DNA of 64,000 bases from Kalaharituber pfeilii. Its lineage: Eukaryota; Ascomycota; Pezizomycetes; Pezizales; Pezizaceae. The translations under genes were made by a program, and so were the position numbers. Below, piece by piece: positions 22,685-35,040 of this stretch. The stretch's first letter is position 1; each line of letters opens with the position of its first letter. The stretch covers positions 2,542,001 to 2,606,000 of the forward strand of contig WHUZ01000002.1 of assembly GCA_015179045.1 (NCBI GenBank), read 5' to 3'. The notes under the pieces were generated by a model that made no database searches, was not told where the DNA came from, and saw nothing but the letters and a program-made list of their open reading frames with translations.

Positions 22685-23918
22685 TAGTTGGCACTGTTTT
22701 GGTTGCCATGTGCCTGTTGCCTCGCACACTAAAAGAAATCTCCGTGCGACTCCGGAAAACATCCAGGGACCTTAATTTAACGTCAACCTTATCGATAAGG
22801 ATGCAACAGGGAAACCACGCGACACAACGGGCCAATCCAGCAGATCATGATATCCGTGAAGCGTTACGAATGCGTCCCAAATAGGCACGAACATACTGAT
22901 TGGGGCAAAATCTAAAATTAGATACCGAGACTTTCAAATTCACCTCAGGCAATGTGGCATACTCGTGGTACCGCAATCCTCAACTCAACTCCGAAAAAGG
23001 TGGGAACGGGCCTAGAGAGCCTCCCGGTGAGACATTGCGCAAGGATTGATCTGAAACACGCACCCAGCCGGATCAGCGTGATTGAAAATCTCTTTGGCAT
23101 GAGCATGATCTGCCACAACTTGGCAATTATTTCTGGCGATATACGTAGATTCGAATGCAGGTCTTGCCGAGCATCAGCGTATCCTTCTGTGATTACTAAC
23201 TCTGCTTCGTGTAGAGAGCATTGAGCATATGTTCGAAACCTTATTTTGCCCTTTGCTAAACATGTGCCTGCGCTCAAAATAACCAAAATAGGCGAAATGC
23301 GCAGTTGTATGTACGATAGAGTACTGCACATGTATGAAGGCTTCGATCTGAACACAGGGCCTCACAGCCAAAGGTGACAGAAAATCAAGACTTCTGTTAC
23401 ACCGTCGCTTCAATTTGCCTCACATGTGGGGACTATGAGCCTACCGCATCCCCGGCTTCTAATCTTTTGTGCGGAAAGTTCCGCCCGACATCGGGGCGTT
23501 CGAGCATTGTTGTCAGCCCAACAGCCGCGGCTCCCACTCCGGGGCCTGCCCCGCGGGCGCCAGGCTGAATCTCTGCTGGAACTCTACGGAGCTTGGCGGA
23601 AGTATAGGTTCCTCCGAACCCGTAAGACGCCTGGAAAAGGCACCCGGCGTAAGACAATGAAATGACATGAAAATCATATCAATGCACTTCGCCTTCACGG
23701 ACTGTTCCAAATAGGTTATATAAACACCTGCAAATTCGCCAATGGTAAGGCTGCCTTATTGGATTCCGTGCATATACAAGCACCGACGAACCGAAATCCA
23801 GCACCGAGAGTTTTCACGAATCCTACGCCTCAAACGGATACAAAGATATTGGCAACAGCTTCGATTCCAGTTCGCCATATTTTGCTAGGAAGTCTATCTC
23901 CATCTAACTTCCTCGAAG
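22685..23918. other. upstream region of the P450 gene
   Basis: 1.2 kb without a convincing gene. A GC-rich block at about 23500-23580 contains the palindrome AGCCGCGGCT and stands out from its surroundings. TATATAA-like TTATATAAA near 23717 could serve the P450. Confidence 0.4.
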
Positions 23919-25516
23919 ATGTTGACATTACTGAACTCGCCAGATTCCTTTTCTTCTCAAACATTGCAGGCAGCGCTTGTCTCGCTGGGGTTGCTCACGC
24001 TGCTGACGGGTTATCTCCTCTTTCGAACCTCTGGAAGTGGTGCAAAGATCCCCTCCGCGGTTTCCGGGCTTCCATTGATTGGAAATATCACTGAATATTC
24101 GAGTAATCCAATCGAGTACCTCAAAAATGCTAAAGCGAAATATGGCAAATTTTTTGAGGTCAATATGCTCTTCACGAATACCATTTGGTTGATGGGATCC
24201 GACATGAACAAGCTTTATACGGAGAAAAAGGAGGATGTTTGGAGTTTCGGTGGGGGGATGGTGAGTTCACATCTATAACAAAATCTGCACCAAATATGTG
24301 CAATAAACTAATCGGAGAAATTCTCCTGTAGGGACTCTTCCTGAATAAAGTTGTGGTTCCTGGATACTTCTCCAACCTCAAAACCTTCGTAAACAGCGTC
24401 AACCGTGGTGTCAATCGGCCTGTTGCTCTCCGCGCAGCTTGCACGGTCATGGACGACCAGTCCAAGAAGACTTTGGGTTCGTGGACTCAGGATGATAAAA
24501 TCAATCTTTTCGAGGCAGTTTCCCTGCTTGTGCATCAAATTCTTACTCGGTGCTTGATGGGCGAGGATTTCTTTGACCACCATTTCAACGAGTTGAACCA
24601 TCTGCTTCACGAAATGGAACGAGATATTGGCCATGTTTTCAACTTCATCTTACCAGAATGGGTCCCTCACCCACCGGCTAGGAGACTGAGAGCTGCTAGG
24701 GACCGAGTTGTAGCCATTTTCCAGGAAAGATTGAGCCAACGAGAAAAGGAGCCTGAGAGGTGGGCCAACTCCGAGGACTATATTAGCTACACCCTTAGGG
24801 ATCCTGCAACAGCCCACATTAGCCATTTGTATCCTGCTCACCACACGCTGCTCATGTTCGCGGCCCATACCTCTACAGTTGCAAACATCTCTTGGACTAT
24901 CATTGAGGTAGAATGCTCTCCCACAGATCATTCCAAACAATGCTGACACATTTCGTAGCTTATGAGGAATCCATCGCGCATCAACATCCTCAAGGAAGAA
25001 ATGGATAGATTGATTCCACCAGGAACGAGCTTCTTTGAAACTTATGCCCGTCCAGCCATGCTCCAATCCGCTCTCAGAGAATCCGGCAGGCATTACTCTG
25101 GTATTAACATGCTGCGCCTCTCCCGAGAACCGGTTCAACTGCCTAGCGGCATCTCTGTTCCCCAAAACACTGTTGTCTCCATTTCTCCCTACCTCACCCA
25201 CCATGATCCGGCGCTCTATCCGAATCCGCAGGAATGGATGCCTGAAAGATTCATTGAGAATCCGGATCTTCCTAGGGAGATGAACAAGGACGGAAAAGTT
25301 TCCTATCTTCCTTTCGGCGCCGGAGCCCATAGATGCCCTGGAGAGAAATTTGCCAATATGTTGGCAAGTATTGCTGTCGGTATGTTAATCAGGGATTATG
25401 AAGTTTCGTGGCCAAAGGGATTGGAGAATCAGAACTTCTCGGAGCTAGACTTCAACAAAATTGGGGCAGCTTGGAGTAAGAACCCTGTTTACATCTCAGT
25501 GAAGAAGCGGGAGTAG
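23919..25516 (+). CDS. cytochrome P450, CYP51-like but diverged
   Basis: Three exons, 23919-24260, 24332-24907 and 24959-25516, give 491 aa. An N-terminal membrane anchor (about residues 14-35) is followed by the Pro/Gly hinge and PLIGNITEY. P450 motifs are present: ALRESGR as ExxR (about 346), PERF (about 402) and the heme loop FGAGAHRCPGEKFA with Cys near 432. The I helix reads FAAHTSTVANISWT, aligning with the CYP51 pattern AGQHTSS, and the C-terminal half is also most like sterol 14-demethylases. The I-helix Gly-Gln is replaced by Ala-Ala, and the B-C region lacks the CYP51 V-Y-D-C-P step. It is therefore probably not the housekeeping ERG11. A specialised-metabolism role is inferred. Confidence 0.88.
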
Positions 25517-26000
25517 ATTGTGATATGATGGGGGTGGAATCGTGGAATCCATTAGTTGGCGTTGTTTTCTGTCTCCTTCTCTAGTTAATGTTCAAGTTCC
25601 CAAATGGGTAGTCATGACGGTGCTTGTATATAGATATTTTTTTGGATAGATTTTGTTGCAGGCATTTGGCCACTCAAATTTTATGTTCCTTGAACCTTTT
25701 GGTAGACAAATGATAATCGCAAGAATATGTGCCATTCCGAATGGTATGCCGTCGTGAGTGAATTGCTCCTCCATACCAATAACGTCCCACCAGGTTTCAC
25801 ATGAAATAAAGATGCGGGTTTTTGCCCAGCAACCCTTGCGCCAGTTTTTTATATCATGATAATACTGCAACACTTATTACCGTTCAGGTGATCAGTTTGT
25901 GCTTGCTGGCGCAACTTGGAAATGGAGGGTGTGTGCGGCAGCTACATTTCGTGCATTCACTTTTTTATTTAATTCATTTTATTTTATTTCGTACTTGTAA
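25517..26000. other. intergenic
   Basis: The 3' flank of the P450 gene, AT-rich towards 25980 (repeated TTTTATTT). No gene is visible. Confidence 0.45.
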
Positions 26001-26576
26001 CTAGAACAGAAAAATGCAAAAACAAGAAAGGTGGAATATATATATTGAAAAAAAGGGAAAAGGGAATGGTCTTGAAGACAGAAAAATGGAGATCAAGACG
26101 AAACTGGAATTTTCAAATGTGAACGACAGGTGAACATTACCCTGAACCCGCTTGGATACAAATCCCTGTTCGATATATGGTGGAATGATGAAGTTAAATT
26201 CCTTTTTCGGACAAACCCGCCTTTGCCCAGGACCTGCTTCTAGGGGCGCTGCAGATTCCCCGCTCGCATTCCCACTTCCTCCAATCAAAGTCACAAGAAA
26301 GAAGCTCAGATGGCGGTCACGAAAAGTATAAGGACCGAGGTTATAGGTACTGAGGCCAAGCTCGGGGTTGAGGTTACAATGTATCTTATGATGCCAGTAT
26401 CCATCAGCCTTCTCATTCCATGGTGTTATTTGGGTGTGAGGCCACTGTGACACCTGGCTATAATCGTGAAAGATAGTGAGCTGTGAGCAATGGGCATGAG
26501 CCAGCAGTAAGTACGATAGCAACAGAATGAAAGATACTAAGTTCAGCGATAAAGCGGCTTGACATTTTGCATGCAT
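26001..26576 (-). CDS. possible small secreted protein
   Basis: An ATG-initiated frame of 191 aa. It begins with a strong signal peptide (about residues 12-28 hydrophobic, probable cleavage after AHA near 28). The next about 115 residues look protein-like, with several Trp and Cys and a Gly/Ser-rich bend. The last about 45 residues are Phe/Ser-rich and read through A-rich DNA, so a C-terminal intron (a donor-like GGTAATGTT lies near 26140) or an artefact is possible. No family is recognised. Confidence 0.4.
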   Translation of the reverse strand: MHAKCQAALSLNLVSFILLLSYLLLAHAHCSQLTIFHDYSQVSQWPHTQITPWNEKADGYWHHKIHCNLNPELGLSTYNLGPYTFRDRHLSFFLVTLIGGSGNASGESAAPLEAGPGQRRVCPKKEFNFIIPPYIEQGFVSKRVQGNVHLSFTFENSSFVLISIFLSSRPFPFPFFSIYIFHLSCFCIFLF

Positions 26577-27710
26577 CCTGTCTCATCATAAGATAGCTTT
26601 GACATCTGAGAAATCAGTGAAATCCAGAGTTGTTAGGTCATGCATGGGACCGTCGAACACTCCTTGACTCCTTGATAATCACCTGCGTGGGAGGAACTTG
26701 GACACCTTGAAGGCCCTTAGCAACTCGCGTAATGGAGGAGAGTCGCTTGATTTTCAATAATGTGTTCGATCGCCAGCCTTCAAAGAAATCCAGAGTAAAA
26801 TATATTTACTAAAGGGTGTCTCGTCCAATCAGAACCGTTCATTCCTTATCAGTAGTGGCCAAACCAAATAACCGGATCTTTCTCGTTATCCCCCTGTGTT
26901 GAGCAGTACAGTAGCACATGTGTTAGACAGGGGATACAGGCGAAAAGTGAATGTGAATGTGAACTGAGCTAGGTCCCCGCCATGAGCGTGGGGAGCAAGC
27001 TCCCCGCTGCCGTTCCTCAAGGCCGGTAATGGCGATAGATTGGTAATAAATGGCAATGCTGCACAGCGGGAGGGGGGTAAGATCGATCGAGGCGGCGTTT
27101 GTTTCGAACGGCGAATGCAGCGTGGAGTGGGGTGCTAGCACCACTGCGGATTGGGCCAGTCAGAATGCTCCGGGGCTTGCGCATGCAGCGACGGGGGTTG
27201 ATGGAGGAAAAAAAAAAAAAAACTATCGGATGGATTTCTGGGGTCGACGCGGGGCGAGTGCTCTACTGGCGAGAGGGCCCCTCGTCGCAAGCCCGCGGCG
27301 GGCGATCACGGAGCGGTAAGCGGTGAAGCAGCAAGCACCGACGTGTGCCCTGCGACAGCAATTGTGCTGGGACTGCCGGGCCACGAGCCATCGCATCATT
27401 CGATCATCACGAGAAAGCTTGACCCCCGAGCGATTCCGCCACCCACCCGGAGCCCTCACCAGAGGACCCTCCGCCGTGCTAAGTGAGGCCTTATCAGGCA
27501 CAACCTTGCCGCAGATCTTAGACACCGCCCACATTCCGAATATCTCCGTAACTCTCCCACCCAGCCGACGCAGTAGATATACCGGCCCCCCTCCCCTCTG
27601 CCATCCTTCCTCCATCCGCCTTCCACCGCTACCACATAATCCCATCTCAGAGCAAGCACACCTCAACAGAGTACCCCACACGTCTCGCGAAATCATAAAT
27701 CCGTATCAAA
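26577..27710. other. intergenic, no gene accepted
   Basis: A 1.1-kb stretch. Its right half (about 27050-27650) is GC-rich and open in several frames without protein-like features. A run of about 16 A lies near 27206-27221. The immediate upstream of KGD4 is CT-rich. Confidence 0.45.
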
Positions 27711-28155
27711 ATGATTGTCACCCAGGTTCTCCGTGCAGCTGGTCGACGCACCCCTCTCATTCAATTCCTCGGAAAGAGGTCCATCCCAGGTAAAGACCTC
27801 TAACTCGTGCTACTTACCTCATCCCTCCATCACCACGCATCCAGCACTGCATTCACTTTTCACATCAGAGCAAACCGCTAAGATTTGACCTACAGAGTCT
27901 ATTGACCATACTCCTCGTCTTCACCCGCAGGATCCTCATGGATCCCTTCCGAAGTCGTTCGCCGAATACCGTGCCAAGGCACAACAGCACGGCCCCTTGA
28001 CCGGTTACCGATCGGCTTCTTCTGGGGGAAAGCCGTCTATTCAGCCGAAGGAGGGTGAACATTTCGACAGGAACGAATTGCCTAGGCGATTCTGGAGGCT
28101 TGCTGTCAGCAAGGCAGAAATGGAGGCCATCGAAACTGGAGCAGCATATATCTAA
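27711..28155 (+). CDS. KGD4: alpha-ketoglutarate dehydrogenase subunit 4 (YMR31 family)
   Basis: Two exons, 27711-27789 and 27896-28155, give 112 aa. The splice restores ..RSIPESIDHTP. The N-terminus MIVTQVLRAAG.RTPLIQFLGKR is both a mitochondrial signal and the conserved family start, with the I-x-F-[VL]-G-x-R motif. The C-terminus LPRRFWRLAVSKAEMEAIETG is the conserved E3-recruiting end (a family-typical ELPARFRY...E-x-E-x-I-x-S-G pattern). Kgd4 links the E3 lipoamide dehydrogenase to the E1-E2 core of the 2-oxoglutarate dehydrogenase complex. It was formerly named mitochondrial ribosomal protein YMR31. The gene is short and split, so it is easily missed. Confidence 0.88.
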
Positions 28156-29116
28156 ATTCATTGCGGCTTGGGCGACAAGATACACTCTTGAGAGCGAGAA
28201 ATATGCCATGTCCCCTGGGGCATTCGCCTGGACGGTGGATGCCTACTTACATTGATTCAACCACTGCTTTGGAACAATTTGGCGAACGTATCGGTTCCTC
28301 TGCACGATATTGCGTCACCATTGCCTGGCCCTCCTTCAGCGCACGAGCTTCACATTCCCTTTCAAAAAAATTTTTCCTTACCAATGATGCGGCGCACATC
28401 CTTAAAGCTTAATACTACGACCTTACTACGCTGTTCCAGTTCTTGTATGTCGTTTTTTTTTTTTTTTTTCCCTTGGTCTTCCAAATCGCATGTCTTCTGC
28501 GGCGGCTGTATATCTATCGCATTTACTTGGGTTGATAACGGGGTTCTGGTACCATGGATTATGTTTGTGTTATTCAAAATGCGTGTTCTCGGCAAGTTGG
28601 TCTTTCTTGTCATGTGTTGTTATTGGTTCAGGGACGTTGGGGTTACTGTACATAAGTGGGAACACTAGTCATGTTCGAAGATGTGGACCCTTCACGAATG
28701 ACAGGACACATTGTAGGATAGCCTAGGACGGTCAGTTACGAATATAACCATACTTGGCTCATATATCTCGTTCCACATCTGTATGCATATCCGAATTTAA
28801 GTAAGTGTCTAGCGTATTTGTGGAAGTGCCAGACAACAGGTGCATCCTGTCAGTTGGCGTAGCCGCTCAAGTTTGATCTGAAGCCATTAATATTGAACAT
28901 TTTCACATAACTGTATATCCTACACTAACCCTATGGCATTGCCGTACTATAGCTATCCTAGCATACCGACTCTACTCTAGATACCTCCTAAATATTACAT
29001 CCAAGTTGGAATTAAGCCCTGCAACCCGTGATCATGTCACCAGGCCAAGTTAATCCTATAAACCGATACGCCTATCATGCACAAATATAAGTTTAAGCTC
29101 TCGTTGTTGAAGCCTT

Positions 29117-29156
<40 letters not shown>

Positions 29157-29777
29157 GCTCACGTGCGTCGGAATTACATCTTCGTTGACGATACGTCTAC
29201 CGGGGCTGCTAGTATATACAAGCATATTCTTTATAGCTACAAGTCGAATAACCACGATAAATCCCCTTGGTCGGTTAGTACGGGATATTCGATAAGAGAA
29301 TTAAAGACGTTGAAAAGGAACAATTCACTCTGAAACATGAAAATCATGGTACCGCGCAGGTTGTGTTGGACAGGAACGAGACTAAATAGGATGTATCTAC
29401 TAGTAATCCCACTTTTGTTTTTGTTTTTCATTCCATCTTCTGCTGAACCGAAGAAGAAAAATGAAAAATGTGGAAAATATATAGAAGTAAAAACTGTTGC
29501 AAACAAAATAAAGGAGCCAAAAAGAAGAAAGAAACATACAAAGATGATGCTAGACTGCCCCCTGTTAGTGAAAAAGAAAAGGAACACACAAAAGGAAGGC
29601 AGGAGGAGACAAATAACAATAGCAAAGAATCAAAGAGGTGTTTTGAGAATCTCGTAAACCGTGTTCTACATGATATTCATTCCCCCAAATACTCCGGCAA
29701 TAATATATCACTCTTTACATCCGTTTCATGATGGTTGAGTATAAGCGACATGAACGTGATAATGGTCGGTGATGATT
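28156..29777. other. long intergenic stretch with poly-T tracts
   Basis: 1.6 kb between KGD4 (+) and the FKBP gene (-), both ending towards it. Poly-T runs lie near 28453-28469 and 29119-29152 (about 34 T). The A-rich segment 29440-29650 is open in one frame (106 aa, Lys-rich) but is probably 3' UTR of the FKBP gene's opposite strand. No gene was accepted. Confidence 0.5.
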
Positions 29778-31481
29778 CTACTTAATGCCCAAGAGCTTGA
29801 CTGTACTCGAAATGAGAACTCGTAAGCACTCAACTCACTTCTTATTTAAACATATCATTGTCGCCAACCAGAGGGAATGCTCAACACTCACCATCAAACG
29901 TCAGCGTCGAATTCGCCGGGATTCCTGCCATCGCCTTCTTTCCGTACGCCATCTCCGCTGGAATTATCAGCCTCCTCTCACCACCCTTCTGCATACCCGC
30001 GATCCCCACGTCCCACCCCTTGATGACCTCTCCTTTACCCAGCGTAAAGGAGAATGGTTTGCCCTTCGTATTACTGTCAAAGATCTTCCCGTTGTTTAAC
30101 TTCCCGACGTAACGCATTTGGACCTTGTTACCCGTTTTTGCGGAAGGTCCAGTACCGATGGTGCGGTCTTCAATCGTGACGCCATTGACTTTGCGAGTAG
30201 CGATAGGGGTGGAAGACTTCTTTTCTTCCTTCTTTTCCTCCTTCTTTCCCTCGGCCTTCTTGTCGGCCTTCTTCTCCTCTGACTTCTTCTGCTCTTGCTT
30301 CTTTGAAGCAGGAGATGGGGTAGGACCTTGCTCTAGGTTCTTTGCAAATTTGACTTTCTTGTCCTCCTTCTTTGCTGGAGTCAGGGTATCGACCGACACA
30401 GACTTGCCCTGGTTAGACTTCAGCTTCTTCTTCGAGTCCTCCGCCGGCTTCTCCGGGGTCTCCTCCGCAGCGCGTTTCTTGGACTTATCCTCACTCAGCT
30501 TCTTCTTCTCAGCCTTCTTGTCGCCACTTTTCTTCTTTAAGGTGTCCTCCTCCTCGTCAGAGTGGAGTTCCTGGATACGAGGGTTCTCAATATCGTCGAG
30601 TTCGTCTTCGGACTCGGACTCGCCATAACCATAGAGCTCGCCCTCGGAAGGAGAGAGGTCATAGTCGTCTTCGCTCTCCTCGTCGCCCTCGTCGCCGTGG
30701 TCGTGGGAGTAATCAACGTAGTTTCCTGTGAGGAAGACGTCGTAGGCACCAGAAGCACGGAAGAAGATCTCCTCATCGTCACCGATTGTGATATCGAGTG
30801 CTTGCTGGTAGTGCTAGTAGGAGTAAATAGTTAAGCCTCTTAGCCACGCACTTCGAGGACGGGGAACTCACCTTCTCAGCGTCCAATGTGCAAAGGACAA
30901 ACTCCTCAATCTCTAATCCCTCCTCATCGTCATCATCGCTGACATCAAGGTCACTTTCTTCGTTAACCCCCTTGTTGTCGCCCTTGCCCTTCTTACCAGT
31001 TTTCTTTTCATCCCTGTCGACATCCATCTTGTCACCCTTACTCTTCTCAGCTCCATTTTTTCCGCCCTTATTCTTCTCTTTTTCTCTCTCCTCCTCGGAC
31101 ACATCGTCCTCGCTATCCTCCTCCTCGTCATCTTCATCGCTTTCATCGTCCATGTTGTACATCGGCGTTGGGCGGCGAATGATCTTCAGGGTAGCTCGCT
31201 TGGGGCCGTCACTAGAGGGCTCGGCGGTGGGGTCAATCGCGGCCATGGTTATATGGACCTGTTGTAGCAAACGAGTAAGCGCACAGCCGTCAGCGTTGGA
31301 ATTGCCAAAGTTGGAGATACAGTGTTTGGAAAAGAAGGGGAGAGAGATCGGATTGAGAAGGATAAACAGAGAGGGGGGTACTCACAGGAGCAGGAAACTC
31401 GGTGAATTCCGCTGCTGGGAACATAGTTTCCCCAGACTTGATTTGCGCGCCCCACAGGGCGACTGCACGGCCAGCTACCAT
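29778..31481 (-). CDS. FPR4: nucleolar FKBP-type peptidyl-prolyl isomerase (Fpr3/Fpr4)
   Basis: Four exons, 31386-31481, 30872-31258, 29892-30813 and 29778-29800, give 475 aa. The N-terminal nucleoplasmin-like domain starts with LWGAQIKSG and includes the FVLCTLDAEK strand. Long acidic tracts (DESDEDDEEEDSEDD) alternate with Lys-rich ones. A C-terminal FKBP domain follows, with MRYVGKLNNGKIFDSN, FTLGKGEVIKGWDVG and GGERRLIIPAEMAYG. The last exon supplies only VKLLGIK, completing the final beta strand. The family are histone chaperones and proline isomerases (H3 tail) of the nucleolus. The terminal 23-nt exon after a 91-nt intron is needed for a complete FKBP fold. Confidence 0.95.
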
Positions 31482-32418
31482 GTTTGCTTGTTTGGAATCA
31501 ACCAGAATTCAGAGAGGTGATGTTATGAATTGATTTCTATACAAGCGGGAAGAAAGGCAGATGCTAGAGGAAGTGGAGTGGAATTGAATCGAGGAACAGA
31601 AAAGAGATGGGAAGGTGTAGCAGCTTTTGTATCTTCTTCCCAATGCCTGCGAATAAACAGCGAGTGGAAGAAATGAAAGGAAAAAAACGCTATTTGTGCA
31701 CCATAGAGCCGCGCCAAGATTTCAAGTTTGGCGGGGCTTGGCATGAGACCAAGGTTCGGCGTGAATGCTTATTGGTGGACGATTTCTTCACCCCCGGAGC
31801 AAGTATCTTTTCGCCTATGGATACCATAGGCATCATGAGCCAGATAGTGTAGCTTGGATGTAATGCACAGAGTCAATAGGTGCTGAGCTATAGTCTCCTA
31901 TGTTCCTATCTCGAGCTTGACTTGTCTTCAAACATAGGCCGTATGATAAAACATTGCCACCTAGATGGGTTATACCTGTTCCAAGAGTACAACTATGTGT
32001 GGCCGTGCTTATGCAGCCACGATTTAGCCTCCAACAGTGGTATCATATGTATTTTACTGGAAATACTGCCGCTATAATTCCCCACCCCGCCATATCTTTA
32101 GTCCAAGCCCCATGGATGCTGTCCGCTGTGTTCAAGAACTAATTTTTCTTGGCGTATGTGCAACAGCTACGCGTGGGGATCTTGAAGTCGCGCGCATGGG
32201 ATGTGCGTGAGCGTAAATTTCGAATGTAACTCTTGGCGCTGGGTGTTTCATGCGCGCGGTCACGTGCAGAACATCCAAAAACGTGGCTTGCCAAGAGTAC
32301 CAACTGCAATGGGATTTTTGGAAGAAAAAATTGAGCCGCGACTTCCTATGAGAAGTAAAATACAGACTCATTTCCACCTGAGGTCATCGCGGTCTTGACT
32401 CCACCTTTGTTTGCCATC
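31482..32418. promoter_or_regulatory. divergent promoter region, FPR4 (-) and ESF1 (+)
   Basis: Two ribosome-biogenesis/nucleolar genes diverge across 937 bp, so co-regulation is plausible. An E-box-like CACGTG (in GGTCACGTGC) lies near 32262. No coding gene is visible. Confidence 0.4.
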
Positions 32419-34459
32419 ATGCCGAAACCACAGAATCTCAAACAACCGGTCAAGCCCATGTCGAAGGCGCCAATCACAGGTAGGCTCCATTCCGAGAGCG
32501 AAGAATACCATACTGACCACAATGTAGATGATGCCCGCTTTGCTTCTGTGCACTCAGATCCGCGATTCGCCCTTCCGCGGCGGAAGGAGGCGAAAGTAGC
32601 AATTGATAAGAGGTTTCGCCGCATGCTTGAGGATGAAGATTTCCTGCACACCACCAAGGTTGATAGATATGGAAGAAGAATTGCCACGGGAACTGGAAAA
32701 GCGGAGATAAAAAAGTATTATCGATTGGAGGATTCAGATGAGGAAAGCTCTAGTGAGGAAGACGACAAAAAGCTGAAAAAATACGATCCAGCAAGAGGAG
32801 AGGGCATAATAGACACCTCCGAAGAGGAAACAACAGATGAAGAGCCGGATGCCGAGATAGAAGAGGAGTCTAGAGAGGAACAGGAAGCTGAAGAAATTCC
32901 CACTGGTGATATACATCGCAGGTTAGCAGTTGTAAACTTGGACTGGGATAATGTACGAGCTGTCGATCTTATGGCGACCTTATCAAGCTTTAAGCCTCCA
33001 AATGGCAAGGTGCTCTCTGTTCGGATATACCCCAGTGAATTTGGAAAATCGAGATTGGAGAAAGAAGAACTTGAAGGGCCACCAAGAGAGATTTTCAATA
33101 GCAAAGAAGATGGCGATCTCCCAGATGAAGAAATTAATGAGAAAACAATTGTGAAAACCGATGATGGGGAGGAATTTGACAGTACAAAACTTCGGACGTA
33201 TCAACTTGAGCGACTGCGCTATTATTACGCCATTGTTGAATGTGATACAGCAGCTACAGCAAAGCATATTTATGATGAGTGTGATGGAGCTGAGTATGAG
33301 GCTTCGGCGAACTTCTTTGATCTGCGATTTGTTCCTGATGAAACAGAATTCGATGATGCCCCCAAGGACGAGTGCTTGCAACTACCAGCGAATTACAAAC
33401 CAAATGAGTTTGTTACTGATGTAACCCAACCAATATCACACTATTTACTTGAGAAAGAGCTAATTTACACTATAACAGGCCTTACAACACTCAAAAGTGA
33501 AATTAACTTGGGACCAAGACGATCAGGCACGAAAAAATCGAACTAAAAAGGCATTTTCTCAAAGGGAAATTGAAGAGATGGAATTAAAAGAATACTTAGC
33601 TTCAAGCGATAGCGATGAGGAGCAAGACGATGAGTTGAAGGCCAAGTACCGTGCATTACTCAATTTAGGTACCAAAATTGGCGGAAAAGAGAAAGATGAG
33701 CCAACAGGCGACATGGAGATAACATTCACGTCAAGCTTGCTGAAAGACACCAAAGAATCTGAAAAGGAGAGCCGGGAAGAGACCACCATCGAAAAATATG
33801 CTCGGAAGGAGAAAGAGAAGCTGAAGAAGAGAACGGAGGCCTATCTAGCAAAGAAGAAAGGGGCAGAAAAGGGCAACCCTGAACCTAAAAAGCAGACCAT
33901 TGAAGAAGACCTTGGGTTTGACGATCCTTTCTTCCAGGATGAGGTGCCGGATGCTAAGAGGGAAAAAAAGAGGCGTGATAAAGAAGCCAAGAAGAAGGAA
34001 GCCGAGGATAAGGCTGCACAGCGTGCAGAGCTGGAACTCCTAATGATGGATGATGAGGATCAGCAAAACATCATTAAGGGCAAGCTTAATCACTTCGATA
34101 TGAAGGAAGTTATCAAAGCAGAGAAAGAGCAGAAGCTCAAAGGGAGACGCAAGAGAGGAAAAAAGGCAGCGGAAACTGAAGGTGTGCAGGATGGTTTCGA
34201 TGTCGATGTCAAGGACCCTCGATTTGCTGCACTATATGAAGAACATGATTTTGCGATCGACCCAACGAATCCTCGGTACAAGGAGACTGCTGCAATGAAG
34301 AAGCTTATGGAGGAAAGGAGGAACAGGTCTAGAAGGAAGGAGCGTGACGGCGAAAACCAGGAGGAGAAGGGCACACGCAAGAAACAAAAGGCCGACGGAC
34401 GGCCGAACGGCGATGTCCAGCGACTTGTACAGTCGCTCAAACGTAAATCCGGGAATTAA
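32419..34459 (+). CDS. ESF1: pre-rRNA processing protein Esf1
   Basis: Three exons, 32419-32479, 32528-33420 and 33479-34459, give 644 aa. Esf1 acts with Bfr2/U3 snoRNP in 18S rRNA maturation in the nucleolus. The conserved start DDARFASVHSDPRF is followed by VDRYGRR and long acidic/Lys-rich stretches. An RRM-like NUC153/ESF1 core (VVNLDWDNVRAVDLMA, LRYYYAIVECDT) precedes the signature KLTWDQDD. The C-terminus has DPRFAALYEEHDFAIDPTNP, the NUC153 motif. Intron 1 is 48 nt, a multiple of three without a stop, so an unspliced reading also stays open; splicing is favoured because the family has no insert there. Confidence 0.94.
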
Positions 34460-35040
34460 GTAGGACCACGGTTTCGTGTCAAGAAAGAGGACCGTGATTG
34501 ATCTTGTCATAAGCATATCAAACATGTCTACCAGTAAGGCGGCCGCTTACCCTGAAGCCCTAGAGCCCCTTAGGATTTGTCAGCCACTTAAGTACAAGTA
34601 ATAATCCAGCTAGCCACAGCGAGAATATGTACCTAGAGTCGGAATGCTCTCGTATGCAGAGTAGCGACCAAATAATTCCTTGATTACACAGCACGTAGCC
34701 AAAGAGGACGGGTACGACGACGGAAGTCAAAGGTTTTTGACCTTAGAATTCTAACTCAAGAAATATTTCCCCGGTTACTTTTTGCCCGGTTAGTTTTTAA
34801 AATTTAGAGACGATTTGCAGAACATTGAAAGACAAGAGGTAATTGTGGATAATAAACTCTGCATGTTGAGTTTCCGATCCAACCATTACATGAGCATCAG
34901 ATGCAACACAATTAGTAATGGTACCGTGAACAAGCATGCTTAAATCAAACTTGAGAGGCAACAGCTGGATGTTCTATATTTACAACGCCTTGTAATGAAA
35001 GTAACCTTATAGAAGAGGAGAAGCATCAAAAATCCTGGAG
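34460..35040. other. convergent intergenic, ESF1/VPS53 3' ends
   Basis: 581 bp, AT-rich. No gene or known element is seen. Confidence 0.5.

Noticed and set aside
27223..27696. Open frames on both strands in the GC-rich stretch before KGD4
   Set aside because: No domain, no splice-supported extension, typical GC-driven open frames.
29337..29657. 106-aa Lys-rich frame with a hydrophobic start, resembling a secreted peptide
   Set aside because: A-rich DNA next to poly-T, no homology recognised, lies in the probable 3' region of the FKBP gene. The composition alone explains the open frame.
30888..31520. 210-aa plus-strand Ser/Leu-rich open frame
   Set aside because: Antisense image of the acidic/Lys tracts of the FKBP gene; low complexity only.
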